DNA from: Bog-473 sp963807675
GTDB lineage: Bacteria; Actinomycetota; Acidimicrobiia; Acidimicrobiales; RAAP-2
Direction: 5' to 3'
Assembly (NCBI GenBank): GCA_963807675.1
Contig: CAWECP010000012.1
Coordinates: forward strand, 1,488,001-1,552,000
Length of the DNA stretch: 64,000 bases
In this document: positions 44,248-53,106 of the stretch, one piece after another
Position numbering within the stretch: the stretch's first letter is position 1
How the letters are laid out: each line of letters begins with the position of its first letter
Program-made: the position numbers and the translations under genes
The notes under the pieces: generated by a model
Databases searched by the model: none
Told to the model about the DNA's origin: nothing
What the model saw: the letters and a program-made list of their open reading frames with translations, nothing else

Positions 44248-45041
44248 GAATCCGCTCCGTCCGCTGCTCCGGCCTCGGCCTCGGCAGGCCGTCCGAGGTG
44301 GGATCGGATGACGACCGGGTCCACTCGAACCTCCTGGGGAGTCCCGTGCGCAATGACCCGACCGAAATCGAGCACGTAGATGTAGTCGCACACCGAGAGG
44401 ACCAGGTTCATGTCGTGATCGATTAACAAGGTGGTGATGCCACCCTCGACCAATTGCCGGAGCTGCCCCCCGAGCACCTGGCTCTCGCGGGCATCGAGCC
44501 CCGCGGCCGGCTCGTCTAGGCAGAGCAGCCGCGGATGGGCCACCAGGGCCCGGGCCACGCCGACCAACTTGCGCTGTCCGAGCGAGAGATTCGTTGGCTC
44601 CGCGTCGCAGAGGGATTCGAGGTCGAGCAAAGTGAGGGCCTCGTCGACCCGCGGGTCGACGACCGGCCGGCCGCGCAGCAAGCCCGACAGCAGGCGCCGT
44701 CGGGTCGGCAACCCGCAGGCCACCGAGAGATTTTCCCGAACCGTCAGATCTTCGAAGAGCTCCGTCGATTGCCAGGTCCGGGCTAGTCCCCGGAATGCCC
44801 GTTGGTGAGGAGCCAGCCCACCGATCTCGCTGCCACCGAGCGTGACGCGACCCTGCGAGCTGGTGAAGCCAGTGATGGCGTCGATGAACGTGGTCTTCCC
44901 GGCTCCGTTCGCGCCGATCAAGCCCACCAGCTGACCTTCGGAGACTCGCAGGTCAACCTGGTCGAGCGCGCGCACGCCGCCGTAGTGAACGGACAGGCCT
45001 TCGGTCACGAGGGTGTCGCTCGGTGCCGAAGGCGAGCTCAC
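44244..45041 (-). CDS. branched-chain amino acid-type ABC transporter ATPase (LivG-like)
   Basis: This 265-residue ABC ATPase has Walker A GANGAGKTT, QSTELFEDLTVRENL, signature NLSLGQRKLVGVARALV, Walker B LLCLDEPAAGLD, and the C-terminal VCDYIYVLDFGRVIAHGTPQEV of LivG subunits. GTG 45041 overlaps the permease stop (GTGA). It works with LivF to energise the fused permease upstream. Confidence 0.9.
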   Translation of the reverse strand: MSSPSAPSDTLVTEGLSVHYGGVRALDQVDLRVSEGQLVGLIGANGAGKTTFIDAITGFTSSQGRVTLGGSEIGGLAPHQRAFRGLARTWQSTELFEDLTVRENLSVACGLPTRRRLLSGLLRGRPVVDPRVDEALTLLDLESLCDAEPTNLSLGQRKLVGVARALVAHPRLLCLDEPAAGLDARESQVLGGQLRQLVEGGITTLLIDHDMNLVLSVCDYIYVLDFGRVIAHGTPQEVRVDPVVIRSHLGRPAEAEAGAADGADS

Positions 45042-47107
45042 GAGGCCACCTTCTCTACGACCGCGTGCTCCACCCCTGGCTGCTCCACGCCCGGCTGCTC
45101 CACGCCTGACCTCCGGAACTTGCGGCCGACGTAACGGCCGAACACCGCCGGCAGCTGGTCCCTCAGAGCGACCGAGGCGGCGCCGTCAGGGAGGTAAACC
45201 ACCGACAGCATCAACCCGAGCCCTCCAATGATGAGGAGGTAGTCGGGAGAGATGTTGAGGTTGGTCATTGCCAGGGCGATAAGGGCGCCGGGTGCGAGCA
45301 TGGCGCCATAGATAGCCCCCTTCACGGTCGTGATCCCGCCGATGTAGGCAAAGGCCACGAACTCCAATGCCTCGAGTGTGCCGAATTGCGTCGGAGCGAT
45401 CGACGCAAAGTCGTACCCGTAGAGCACGCCGGCGACCGAGGCGATGATCGCCGAGAGGGTGAACGCGATGATCTTGACCTGTCGCGGCCCGATGCGGGCG
45501 CCCGCGGCGGCCCGCTCATTGGAACGCACGGCCAGCATGCGTTGGCCGAGCGGGCTCCTCCGCAGGCTCACGACGAATAGGCCGAACAGGGCCACGACGG
45601 CCAGGCAAATGAGGCCGAATGTGGGCGTCGGCACCCCACCGTGCCAACCGGGAAAGGGTCCACTCGGTCCGATGTCGAGACCGAAGAACTTGGGCTCGGG
45701 CACCGGGGCGCCGCCGCCGATGGCCGCCCCCCAGGTCGTATTGTCGAGTACGAAATTCTCGATGGCCACCATCCCCGCCACGGTCAGGATGGCAAGACTC
45801 ACCCCCCGGACGCGGAAGGCGGGCAGGGCGAAGACCACCCCGAAGAGGGTGGCGACCGCGATGGCGATGAGGGGCCCCAGTGGAAACCCGATTCCGACAT
45901 TTTCCGCCAGCTTGGACACCACGAGTCCCGAAATGCCGGCCAGACCGACCGAGATCAGAGAAATTTGGCCGGTGAGTCCGGTGATCACGACCAGCGAGAG
46001 GCAGAGCAGCACGGCGATGAGAGTGTTGATGGTGGCCTCGCGGATGTCGGCGCTGGTGAACACCAGCACGAGCCCGCAGGCGACGACCCCGAGCGCCGCC
46101 GGCAGGGCGATCCGCGGTGGGGACGGGGCCGCAGGCAGGCGTGGCTCGACGAGTGCGCCGCGGGTCGGGATGCCCTGGCCCCGCCAGATCAAGACGATGA
46201 CGATGATCACGAAGTACAAGAGATCGGCGACTCCCGGGAGTGACACCCCACCCGAGGTGGGAAACCACGCCTTGGTCTGCAGATAAATCAGCTCCGACTG
46301 GATCACCCCCATGACGAACCCGGAAGCCGCAGCGATGGGGAACGAGGTGAATCGCGCCAGCAGTGCCGCGCCCATGGCCGGGATGACCGCCAGAGGGATC
46401 GTCGTGGGATCGAGCTGGGAGGTCGGCGCGATGAGTACCCCGAGCAACCCGGCCAACACGAAGGCGATAACTGTGTTGACCGTCGAGATCCTCCGCGGAG
46501 CGAGTCCGGTCAGAACCGCTGTCGTCTCGTTCTCGGCCGCCGCTCGGGTGGCCAGGCCGAATCGGGTGAAGCGGTAGAGGCAGACGAGGAGGATCGTGGC
46601 GGCGATGACGATGCCCGTGAAGATGAACCGGTCATAGGGCACCTCCGAACCGAACACGTGCACCAGGTCCGAGGGGTTCTCAGGGATCACCGCCGGCGCT
46701 GATTGACCGCCGACGCCGAAGCGCTGGATTGCGATGGCCTGCAGGGTCAGCAAAAGGCCAAGTGAGGCCACGAGCTTGGCCAGCGGCGAGGACGTCCGCA
46801 GACGTCCCAGGACGAGCACATCGAAGAGTGCGCCGACGACTCCACAAATGAGGAGCGACATGACAAGGGCCGACCAAGTGGCCCAGGGCTTGCCGGCGTC
46901 GATCAGGGGGACTCCGGGCAGCGGCACGAAAAACTGCCCGGCCGTCTTCAGCGTGTAGTACTCGAACGCCCCGAGCATCGCGACCGCGCCGAGCGCGAAG
47001 TTGACTACCCCCGAGCCCTGGTAGTTGACGACGAGGCCGAGAGCCAGCCCACCCACAAGAGCGCCCGTGCCCATGCCGAGGAGGACGAAGAGAAGAAGCT
47101 GGCTCAC
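45038..47107 (-). CDS. fused LivH-LivM permease of branched-chain-type ABC importer
   Basis: This 689-residue membrane protein joins both permease subunits. Residues about 1-300 are LivH-like (VNYQGSGVVNFALGAVAMLGAF and ENETTAVLTGLAPRRISTVNT) and about 340-660 are LivM-like (LTGQISLISVGLAGISG and SPLGQRMLAVRSNERAA). The two halves are linked by a short Pro-rich segment. More than fifteen hydrophobic helices are visible. Fusion keeps the subunits at one-to-one ratio. It is coupled to LivG by overlap. Confidence 0.9.
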   Translation of the reverse strand: MSQLLLFVLLGMGTGALVGGLALGLVVNYQGSGVVNFALGAVAMLGAFEYYTLKTAGQFFVPLPGVPLIDAGKPWATWSALVMSLLICGVVGALFDVLVLGRLRTSSPLAKLVASLGLLLTLQAIAIQRFGVGGQSAPAVIPENPSDLVHVFGSEVPYDRFIFTGIVIAATILLVCLYRFTRFGLATRAAAENETTAVLTGLAPRRISTVNTVIAFVLAGLLGVLIAPTSQLDPTTIPLAVIPAMGAALLARFTSFPIAAASGFVMGVIQSELIYLQTKAWFPTSGGVSLPGVADLLYFVIIVIVLIWRGQGIPTRGALVEPRLPAAPSPPRIALPAALGVVACGLVLVFTSADIREATINTLIAVLLCLSLVVITGLTGQISLISVGLAGISGLVVSKLAENVGIGFPLGPLIAIAVATLFGVVFALPAFRVRGVSLAILTVAGMVAIENFVLDNTTWGAAIGGGAPVPEPKFFGLDIGPSGPFPGWHGGVPTPTFGLICLAVVALFGLFVVSLRRSPLGQRMLAVRSNERAAAGARIGPRQVKIIAFTLSAIIASVAGVLYGYDFASIAPTQFGTLEALEFVAFAYIGGITTVKGAIYGAMLAPGALIALAMTNLNISPDYLLIIGGLGLMLSVVYLPDGAASVALRDQLPAVFGRYVGRKFRRSGVEQPGVEQPGVEHAVVEKVAS

Positions 47108-47216
47108 CGGTTACGGCGTGGAAGCCGAATCGCAGGTCGGAACACAGGCCCTCATTGGTCGACTTTTTGGATTTGCGCCGCCGGCCCCGGCAATCCGGCG
47201 AAGCCCTTTGTAAAGG

Positions 47217-48530
47217 CTAGGACATGCAGGTCGGAACCGGAGGGCAGAGCCACTGTCCACCGGTGGTCTCCTTGAACGTGTTCCCACCCGTGTTTTCATA
47301 GAAGAGGGCTCGAATCGAACCGATGGTGGCGAAGGGCGGCACTCCGAACTTGATATTGGGGTCGCCAAGGAACATTGGGCCGGTGAACGCGGCCGCTTCC
47401 TGGGAGATCCCCGCCGAGGTGAAGTCCGGGCCGCCCAGCTCCTTGATCCACTTCGCGATGGTCAGGATCGTCCCGAACGTGAGCGGAGCGTATCCGCTGT
47501 TCACGAGGTCGGGGTTGCTGTACGCCGCCATGGCGGCGTCGAAGGACGCGGTCTGTGAAGACGACGTGTGGGCCGCCAGCGGGTCGGGGCTCGTGAAGAC
47601 GTAGGTCCACTTCGGGTAGCTGCCCAGAGCGCTCTTGACCGCCTGTTCGGTGCAGTCGGACAGCGATACGACGGGCTTGGTGATCCCGAGCTCCTTGAAG
47701 GCCTTGGCAATTGCGATGCACTCACCCGTGGTTGATGTGGCAAGGAAGATGGCGTCCGAAGATTGCGCGTTGGCGGCCGCGATCGGAGCCTCGACATCGG
47801 TCGAGGTGCTCGGATAGAGCACCACCGTCGAGTTCACTCCGAGCACCGAGAACAGCTGCTTGAACATGGCCAGGGCCGAGGAGACACCCGGGAGGTTCGG
47901 TCCAAGCACGGCCACGTTCTTCGCCTTCAGCACCTTCGCTATGTAGGTCACAGAGGCGAGCTGGCTCGGAATGCCACCGTCGAGGTAGTAGGCATCCTTG
48001 GTCGTGACGCTCGGCTGGGTGAACACCCCAATGACCGGCTTCGCACCGTTCATCGTCCCGATGAACGAAGCCTCGCCCGTCAAAAGCTCACCTTCCGCCA
48101 CCACCTTGACCGAAGGGTTGTTGAGCATCTGTTGAGCGCACGTCGCGCCCTGGGAGTCGGTCGTGGTGATGTAGCAACCGACGAGCTTGAGCGGATGGCC
48201 GTCGATCCCTCCAAGGTCCTTGTTGATTAGATCCACCGCCGCCTTGACTCCAGCTGTGTTCCCCGGGTGGCCCGTGACGGCCGTCTCGTCGCTCACCCAA
48301 CCGATGTCGATCGGAGAATCCTTCGAGTCAGCGGGGCCGGCCTTACCGCCGACATATTGCAGAGCCGCCGACGCTTCGGTGGACGAGACACTCGGCGCGG
48401 CTGCGCTAGGGGCGACCCCGATCGTCGTCGCCGAGATCGTCAAGGCCAGCGCGGTAATCCCATAGCCCGTGACACGTCTCCAACCAGCTCCGGCCCCACG
48501 CAGACCGAATGCGACTTCCCCTTGCCTCAT
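47217..48530 (-). CDS. branched-chain-type ABC transporter substrate-binding protein (LivK-like)
   Basis: This is a 437-residue secreted binding protein with signal peptide (GWRRVTGYGITALALTISATT, cleavage near SAAA). It has a type 1 periplasmic-binding fold: DIGWVSDETAVTGHPGNTAGVKAAVDLINKDLGGIDGHPLKLVGCY, then NVAVLGPNLPGVSSALAMFKQLF. No lipobox is seen, unlike most Gram-positive receptors. It captures the substrate for the permease and ATPases that follow on the same strand. ATG 48530 is used; ATG 48551 is an alternative. An operator-like motif lies about 80 bases upstream. Confidence 0.87.
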   Translation of the reverse strand: MRQGEVAFGLRGAGAGWRRVTGYGITALALTISATTIGVAPSAAAPSVSSTEASAALQYVGGKAGPADSKDSPIDIGWVSDETAVTGHPGNTAGVKAAVDLINKDLGGIDGHPLKLVGCYITTTDSQGATCAQQMLNNPSVKVVAEGELLTGEASFIGTMNGAKPVIGVFTQPSVTTKDAYYLDGGIPSQLASVTYIAKVLKAKNVAVLGPNLPGVSSALAMFKQLFSVLGVNSTVVLYPSTSTDVEAPIAAANAQSSDAIFLATSTTGECIAIAKAFKELGITKPVVSLSDCTEQAVKSALGSYPKWTYVFTSPDPLAAHTSSSQTASFDAAMAAYSNPDLVNSGYAPLTFGTILTIAKWIKELGGPDFTSAGISQEAAAFTGPMFLGDPNIKFGVPPFATIGSIRALFYENTGGNTFKETTGGQWLCPPVPTCMS

Positions 48531-48608
48531 GTGCCACCTGCGCTCTCTCATGGAACCGAGCGTTCCCCCCGGTTCTGACGGACCACTTGTAACAATACCG
48601 CAGTTCGC

Positions 48609-48622
48609 ATGTAGCATACTAG
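48609..48622. promoter_or_regulatory. candidate regulon operator ATGTAGCATACTAG
   Basis: It is located upstream of the ABC importer operon, and nearly identical to the reverse complement of 53066-53080 (ATGTAACATACTAG) and to 38747-38758. Confidence 0.5.
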
Positions 48623-48681
48623 CAGTCAGTATCGTGTCAATTATGACAGGGGGATTGCTTCAAAAGCGGTCGCCTTGGCTC

Positions 48682-49352
48682 TCAGGTGGCGGATTCGAGC
48701 CAGCTGTGCCGGACTGCGTCGAGGCTGTTGCAGATGTGCGTCTTGACTGCTTTGACCGCATCGGCCGGATTGTGCGCCTCGATCGCGTCGACGATCGCCG
48801 AGTGCTCGTCGAGGGCTGCCTCCACGCGGTGCGGCGTCAAGAAAGCGTTGATCCCCAAGAGCCACATCGCCCCGCGCAACGTCGAAACCAGGTTGTAGGT
48901 CCTGTCGAGTCCGAGCAGCTTCGGGAAGAGCAGGTGGAACTGTTCGTCGGCGATCAGCGCCTCCGTCGTATCTCCCCCGCGGCCCGCTGCAGTGCGATGA
49001 CCTCTCGAAGTTGCTCGATATGGGCCGGCGTTGCCGACTTGGCCAGCTTCTCCACGACGAAACTGTCGATGGCCAAGCGGAGCTCGTAGACCTCCTCCTG
49101 CTCGGCGTGCGACAACGAGTGCAGCTGAAATCCACGCTGGGGAGCGATCGTGACCAGTCCCTCACGTGACAGCTCGATGAGCGCCTCTCGAACCGGGGTC
49201 CGCGAGATGCCGAGCCTGTCGGCCAGGTCCTTCTCCGAGTACCGCACCCCGTGCACGATCCCCCCGTCGCGGATCGCCTTGCGCAGCGACTGGTAGGCCT
49301 GTTTGGAGAGTGACTCGGCGCGGTCGATCACCTGTATGTCAGGTGAAGCCAT
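48682..49352 (-). pseudogene. GntR family regulator, FadR/FCD type, frameshifted
   Basis: Two frames give one regulator of about 223 residues. From ATG 49352 (good AGGAGG) come the winged helix (QAYQSLRKAIRDGG, EKDLADRLGISRTPVREALIELSREGLV) and the start of the FCD domain. After a break at a run of five C (48974-48978) another frame continues DTTEALIADEQFHLLFPKLL and NAFLTPHRVEAALDEHSAIVDAIEAHN to the stop at 48682. One missing base explains it. FCD members bind small acids. Located between the importer and the UbiD unit, with motif copies on both sides, it is the prime candidate regulator of the cluster. Confidence 0.85.
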
Positions 49353-49425
49353 CTTCGGGACCTCCTGGCGCTGCCAGATCTGCCGCAGCGATGGTACGGA
49401 TGGTGCTCGCAGGATCTTAGCTCAT

Positions 49426-49493
49426 GTGTAACACGGCAGTTGGGGAACCCCTGGTGGATGACCTGCGACCCCCCTCAAGCTACCATGTTACGT
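49426..49493. promoter_or_regulatory. two candidate regulon operators between divergent gntR and ubiD-like genes
   Basis: GTGTAACAC at 49426-49434 (perfect palindrome around A) lies upstream of gntR, and ATGTTACGT at 49485-49493 lies upstream of the UbiD-like gene. Both have the TGTnAC core. The pair suggests autoregulation of gntR and control of the divergent unit. Confidence 0.5.
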
Positions 49494-49575
49494 GCAAGCC
49501 TCGCTGGATTGACGGAGACAACGAACTCGATGCAAGGGGCCGCTCTGTGATCACGGAAAACCTGTCAGTCGTCCG

Positions 49576-50958
49576 ATGAACGACCTCGCCACCTTCCTCG
49601 CCCAGCACCGGGACAACCACGTCAATGTGCAGAAGCAGGTCGCTCTCGACCAAATCGGCGCGCTCACTGCACAGGCCAGCGCCCCCATCGTGTTCGAGGA
49701 CATCGCCGGTTTCCCGGGGTGGCGCCTGGTCGACCTGCTGTTCGTCAATCGAGCAGCGCAGGGGCGGGTCCTGGGTTGCGATCCGACCGAGGTTGTGCCG
49801 CGCCTCGTCGAGGTGCTCGCCCACGGACCCCGTCCGCTGCGGATGGTCGACGACGCCTCTTGCCAGGCCCATGTGATCGCGAAAGACGACCTGGACCTGG
49901 CCTCGCTGCCTGTGGTCAGACATACCCCACGCGACCCGTATCCGTACACCACCAGTTTCGCCATACACCGCGATCCCGACACCGGGGCGCTCAACCAGAT
50001 GAACCCGCGCTGCGGTGTGCTCGGGCCGAACCGCATGGTGACTTCCTTCGTCACCGCAACCGCCAACGGAATCCTCGCCAAGCACCGGGCGGCCAACACC
50101 CCGATGCCGCAGGCCATCGTGATCGGCGCCCACCCTGCGTGGGAGATGGCCGGTGTCTATTCGCACCCGCATAAGGACTGGTGGGAGCTCGAGCTCTTCG
50201 AGGCGATCACGGGACAGCCCGGCGACATGGTCAAGTGCAAGACCGTGGACCTCATCGTGCCCGCCGACGCGTCGGTCGTCATCGAGGGTTTCGTCGACCC
50301 CGTGGAAACGGCTCAGGACGGGCCTTCGCCCGGACCCACCATGCTCTTTACCCCCTACGCGGACCAGCAGCCCGTGTTCGAGGTGACGGCGATCACCATG
50401 AGCGACACCCTCATCTACCGCAACCACATGATGACCCCATTCACTGACCACCAGGAGTTGCCCCGCCTGTTCCACGAGGCGATCCTTTTCGAGCGCCTCC
50501 AGGCCATGGGTGTCCGCGTTCATGACGTCGCGTTCCCCAACGGCGGGGGGGCGCTGCTGTGCGTGATCCAGATCGAACCGGCCGTGGACGGACAGGCAAC
50601 CGATGCCCTCTTGTCCGTGCTCGGGTCGTCCTTCATGAATGCCAAGATGGTGGTCGCCGTCGACCCGGACATCGATATCCACGACCCCCGCGACATCGAG
50701 TATGCGCTGGCCACGAGGGTGGATCCCAGCCGGGACGTGCTTGTCGTCCCCAACTCCCGGGGGTGGCCGTTCGACCCGTCCGCTCGCCCGGTCCTAGAGG
50801 CCGGGGAGCGCACCGCAAGGTCTCGTTTTCCCTCCGTCGTAGGACGATGGGGAATCGACGCCACCAAACCAGTCCCCTACCGAACCTCGGCGCGAGACGA
50901 CTACGAGCGGGCATGGCCCGAGCACTTCGGCGAGATCAACCTGAGTGACTTCCTGTGA
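49576..50958 (+). CDS. UbiD-family (de)carboxylase-like protein with divergent active site
   Basis: This 460-residue protein matches the UbiD fold across its length: MVDDASCQAHVI, LPVVRHTPRDPYPY, VIGAHPAWEMAG, VDLIVPADASVVIEGFVDPVETA, FPNGGGALLCVIQIEP and RVDPSRDVLVV, with GIDATKPVP near the end. UbiD enzymes use prenyl-FMN and a Glu-Arg-Glu/Asp triad in an EGPxGE/D motif. Here that stretch is DGPSPG (residues 248-253), so the first Glu is Asp and the second acid is missing. The Arg (NPR, residue 145) appears retained. It may act on an unusual substrate or have lost decarboxylation. The thioredoxin and cupin genes follow. Confidence 0.82.
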   Translation: MNDLATFLAQHRDNHVNVQKQVALDQIGALTAQASAPIVFEDIAGFPGWRLVDLLFVNRAAQGRVLGCDPTEVVPRLVEVLAHGPRPLRMVDDASCQAHVIAKDDLDLASLPVVRHTPRDPYPYTTSFAIHRDPDTGALNQMNPRCGVLGPNRMVTSFVTATANGILAKHRAANTPMPQAIVIGAHPAWEMAGVYSHPHKDWWELELFEAITGQPGDMVKCKTVDLIVPADASVVIEGFVDPVETAQDGPSPGPTMLFTPYADQQPVFEVTAITMSDTLIYRNHMMTPFTDHQELPRLFHEAILFERLQAMGVRVHDVAFPNGGGALLCVIQIEPAVDGQATDALLSVLGSSFMNAKMVVAVDPDIDIHDPRDIEYALATRVDPSRDVLVVPNSRGWPFDPSARPVLEAGERTARSRFPSVVGRWGIDATKPVPYRTSARDDYERAWPEHFGEINLSDFL

Positions 50959-50977
50959 TCGCAGACACGAGGAGCTC

Positions 50978-51343
50978 ATGACCGTTTCCATTTGGACCGC
51001 GGACCAGCTGCGGTCGCATCTCGCCAGTGACCGGCCGGTGTTCGTCGATTGGTGGGCCGACTGGTGCACGAACTGCGCTGCACAAGACCAGGTCATCGAA
51101 CGGCTCGCACCCGAGCTCGAGGACCAGGTCGTCCTCGGCAAAATCAATGTCGGAGCGTTCCCGGACCTGGCCGACGAATTCGGCGTGCAGAGCTTGCCCA
51201 CCTTGGCCGTGTTCGTGGACGGCCATGAGGTCAGGGCGCTGCATGGCTATCGGAGGGCCACCGAGATCCGCGAGGCGGTGCGCCTGGCATTGGCCGAGGC
51301 ATCCGGAATCATCCAACCGGGAGGACCCCATGCCGAAGGCTGA
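50978..51343 (+). CDS. thioredoxin-domain protein
   Basis: This 121-residue thioredoxin-fold protein has active site WADWCTNCAAQD (CTNC in place of the usual CGPC) and the cis-Pro loop SLPTLAVFVDG. It has no signal peptide, so it is a cytoplasmic thiol-disulfide reductant or chaperone. The unusual CTNC dipeptide suggests a dedicated partner. ATG 50978 has GGAG at good spacing. It is 20 bases behind the UbiD-like gene and overlaps the following cupin gene by 14 bases. Confidence 0.85.
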   Translation: MTVSIWTADQLRSHLASDRPVFVDWWADWCTNCAAQDQVIERLAPELEDQVVLGKINVGAFPDLADEFGVQSLPTLAVFVDGHEVRALHGYRRATEIREAVRLALAEASGIIQPGGPHAEG

Positions 51344-51689
51344 GCTCGAGTTCCACTTCCCCTCGGCCGACTGGACTCCAGCGGGGGACGTCGTGGAAGG
51401 GATCTGGGAACGAATCCTCTCGAGGGACCCCGACACGGGTTCTTACACCAGGCTCCTGCGGTTCGAGCCGGGTGTCAGCTCCGAGCCGAACGGAACCCTG
51501 ACCCACGACTTCTGGGAAGAGGTCTTCATCGTGAAGGGGGACCTCACCGACCTGCGCATCGACGAAACCTTTCGCGCCGGCATGTATGCCTGCCGGCCAC
51601 CGGGTATGCCCCACGGACCCTGGCGGACCTCCGAGGGCGTGCTGATGGTCGAGTTCCGCTACGCATTCCCGAGCCACCAAGAGTCGTGA
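51330..51689 (+). CDS. cupin-domain protein (ChrR-like)
   Basis: This is a 119-residue single-domain cupin with LTHDFWEEVFIVKGDLTDLR (motif 1, with His and Glu pairs) and GMYACRPPGMPHGPWRTSEGVLMVEFRY (motif 2 with the metal His). The layout resembles ChrR-type cupins that bind zinc or iron. It has no signal peptide. GGGAGG lies just upstream of ATG 51330. It is the last gene of the UbiD-thioredoxin-cupin unit. It could be a small isomerase/decarboxylase-assisting enzyme or a sensor. Confidence 0.8.
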   Translation: MPKAELEFHFPSADWTPAGDVVEGIWERILSRDPDTGSYTRLLRFEPGVSSEPNGTLTHDFWEEVFIVKGDLTDLRIDETFRAGMYACRPPGMPHGPWRTSEGVLMVEFRYAFPSHQES

Positions 51690-51745
51690 CGGACCCGCAT
51701 CGGCAAACTCTCGTCGGCCGGTACACGTGGCAGATGGATGTGGCC

Positions 51746-53066
51746 TTAATTTCTGCGATGGTCTAGGTCTGGCCCGGCAATCGAGCGCTCGACAATGGCG
51801 GCACACGCCAACAGCTCATCGGGCCGGCGACCGGTGAGCTGCATCCCGACCGGCAATCCCGACGTCGGGATTGGCAACGAGATCGCGGGGAGCCCAGTCA
51901 TGTTGGCCATCCGAGTGTGCGCGACCAGCCGGAAGCCGAGCGCCGACGAGTCGTCGAGGCGCGGTGCGCAGATCGGAACGGTCGGCTCCACGAGCGCGTC
52001 AACCCGGGCCATGACGGCCTGGGTCTCTTTCGACAGCGCCCGCGCGGGGCACGGGCCTGTTCATACTCGGCCCGCTCAATCTGCCGCCCCACCTCGAGCC
52101 GCGCCGGACGTCGTCGCCGAGCCCGCTTGCAGGGTCGGCGGCTTGTGTCCCGTAGTGCTGCGCAGCCTCGAAAAACATGATTGTGTTGGTGACCTCGACC
52201 ACCTCGTCGCTCGACGGTAGGGTCACTTCGACAACAGAGTGATCCAGGGCTAGCCGCTCGAGCGCCACCTCCATCGCATTGGCTACCGCCGTCTCCGATC
52301 CGGCGAGGCGGGCACGACTTACCCCGAATCTCCGAGAAACTGGGGTGCCCGACGCTTCCTTGGTGGCCGGTGCGGTCTGCCGCGAGGGCGCAAAGAGTCC
52401 GTCAACCGCCGAGACCATTTCGACCGAGCGGGCGAGGACGCCGACGTGGTCGAGCGTCTCGGACAACGGGAGGACGCCGGCGGTCGGGAACCGTCCAAAG
52501 GGTGGCTTGTAGCCGATAACACCACAGAGCGCGGCCGGAATGCGGATCGAACCTCCGGTATCAGTGCCAACCGCCACGTCTGCCGACCCGGTCGCCACGG
52601 CCACCGCTGATCCCGAGCTCGACCCACCCGGGATCAGCCCTGTTCCCCACGGATTGGCCGGGGTTCCCGTATAGGAATTGATGCCTGTGACCCCGAAGGC
52701 GAGCTCGTGAAGGGCCGTCAAGCCGATCAAAACCGCGCCGGCGTCCAGCAGGGCGGCGACGATTGGCGCGTGGTCACGGCACACCTCGGCGTACTCTCGC
52801 GTGACACTCCCCCCGCCCTGACGGTGACCCCGCACCGCGATCATGTCTTTGACCGCAAAGGTCGCCCGTTGCAACGGCCCTCCGGGTCGCGCTCCGAGGC
52901 CAGCGGCGTCGAGGGCCGGCTCGTGGAAGACGGCGGTATAGGCACCTCCGTCCCTGGCGGGGCGGCTCGCGTCGAGCGCCTCGCTGACGCGATCCCCTAT
53001 GTCGGGCGCCTCCGAATCGGCGGAGCCGCCTCGCGTCCTTCTCCCCCGCCCTGTTTGGCTCATCAT
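51746..53066 (-). pseudogene. amidase signature family enzyme, twice frameshifted
   Basis: The ATG at 53066 starts an amidase: FAVKDMIAVRG (catalytic Lys), PGGSSSGSAVAVATGSADVAVGTDTGGSIRIPAALCGVIGYKP (Ser-cisSer region). The frame breaks near 52099-52108. A second frame gives EVGRQIERAEYEQARA, then breaks at a G run (52046-52049). A third continues MARVDALVEPTVP to ISLPIPTSGLPVGMQL and the stop at 51746. Two missing bases rebuild about 440 residues. It would hydrolyse an amide in the cytoplasm. It is divergent from the monooxygenase at 53107, with the operator motif only six bases from its start codon. Confidence 0.82.
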
Positions 53067-53071
53067 CTAGT

Positions 53072-53080
53072 ATGTTACAT
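53072..53080. promoter_or_regulatory. candidate regulon operator ATGTTACAT
   Basis: This is a perfect 9-base palindrome between the divergent amidase and luciferase-like monooxygenase genes, 26 bases before the latter's ATG. The flank CTAG extends the match to other copies. Confidence 0.55.
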
Positions 53081-53106
53081 TCCAACTGGTCGAGAAGGGG
53101 GGCTGG

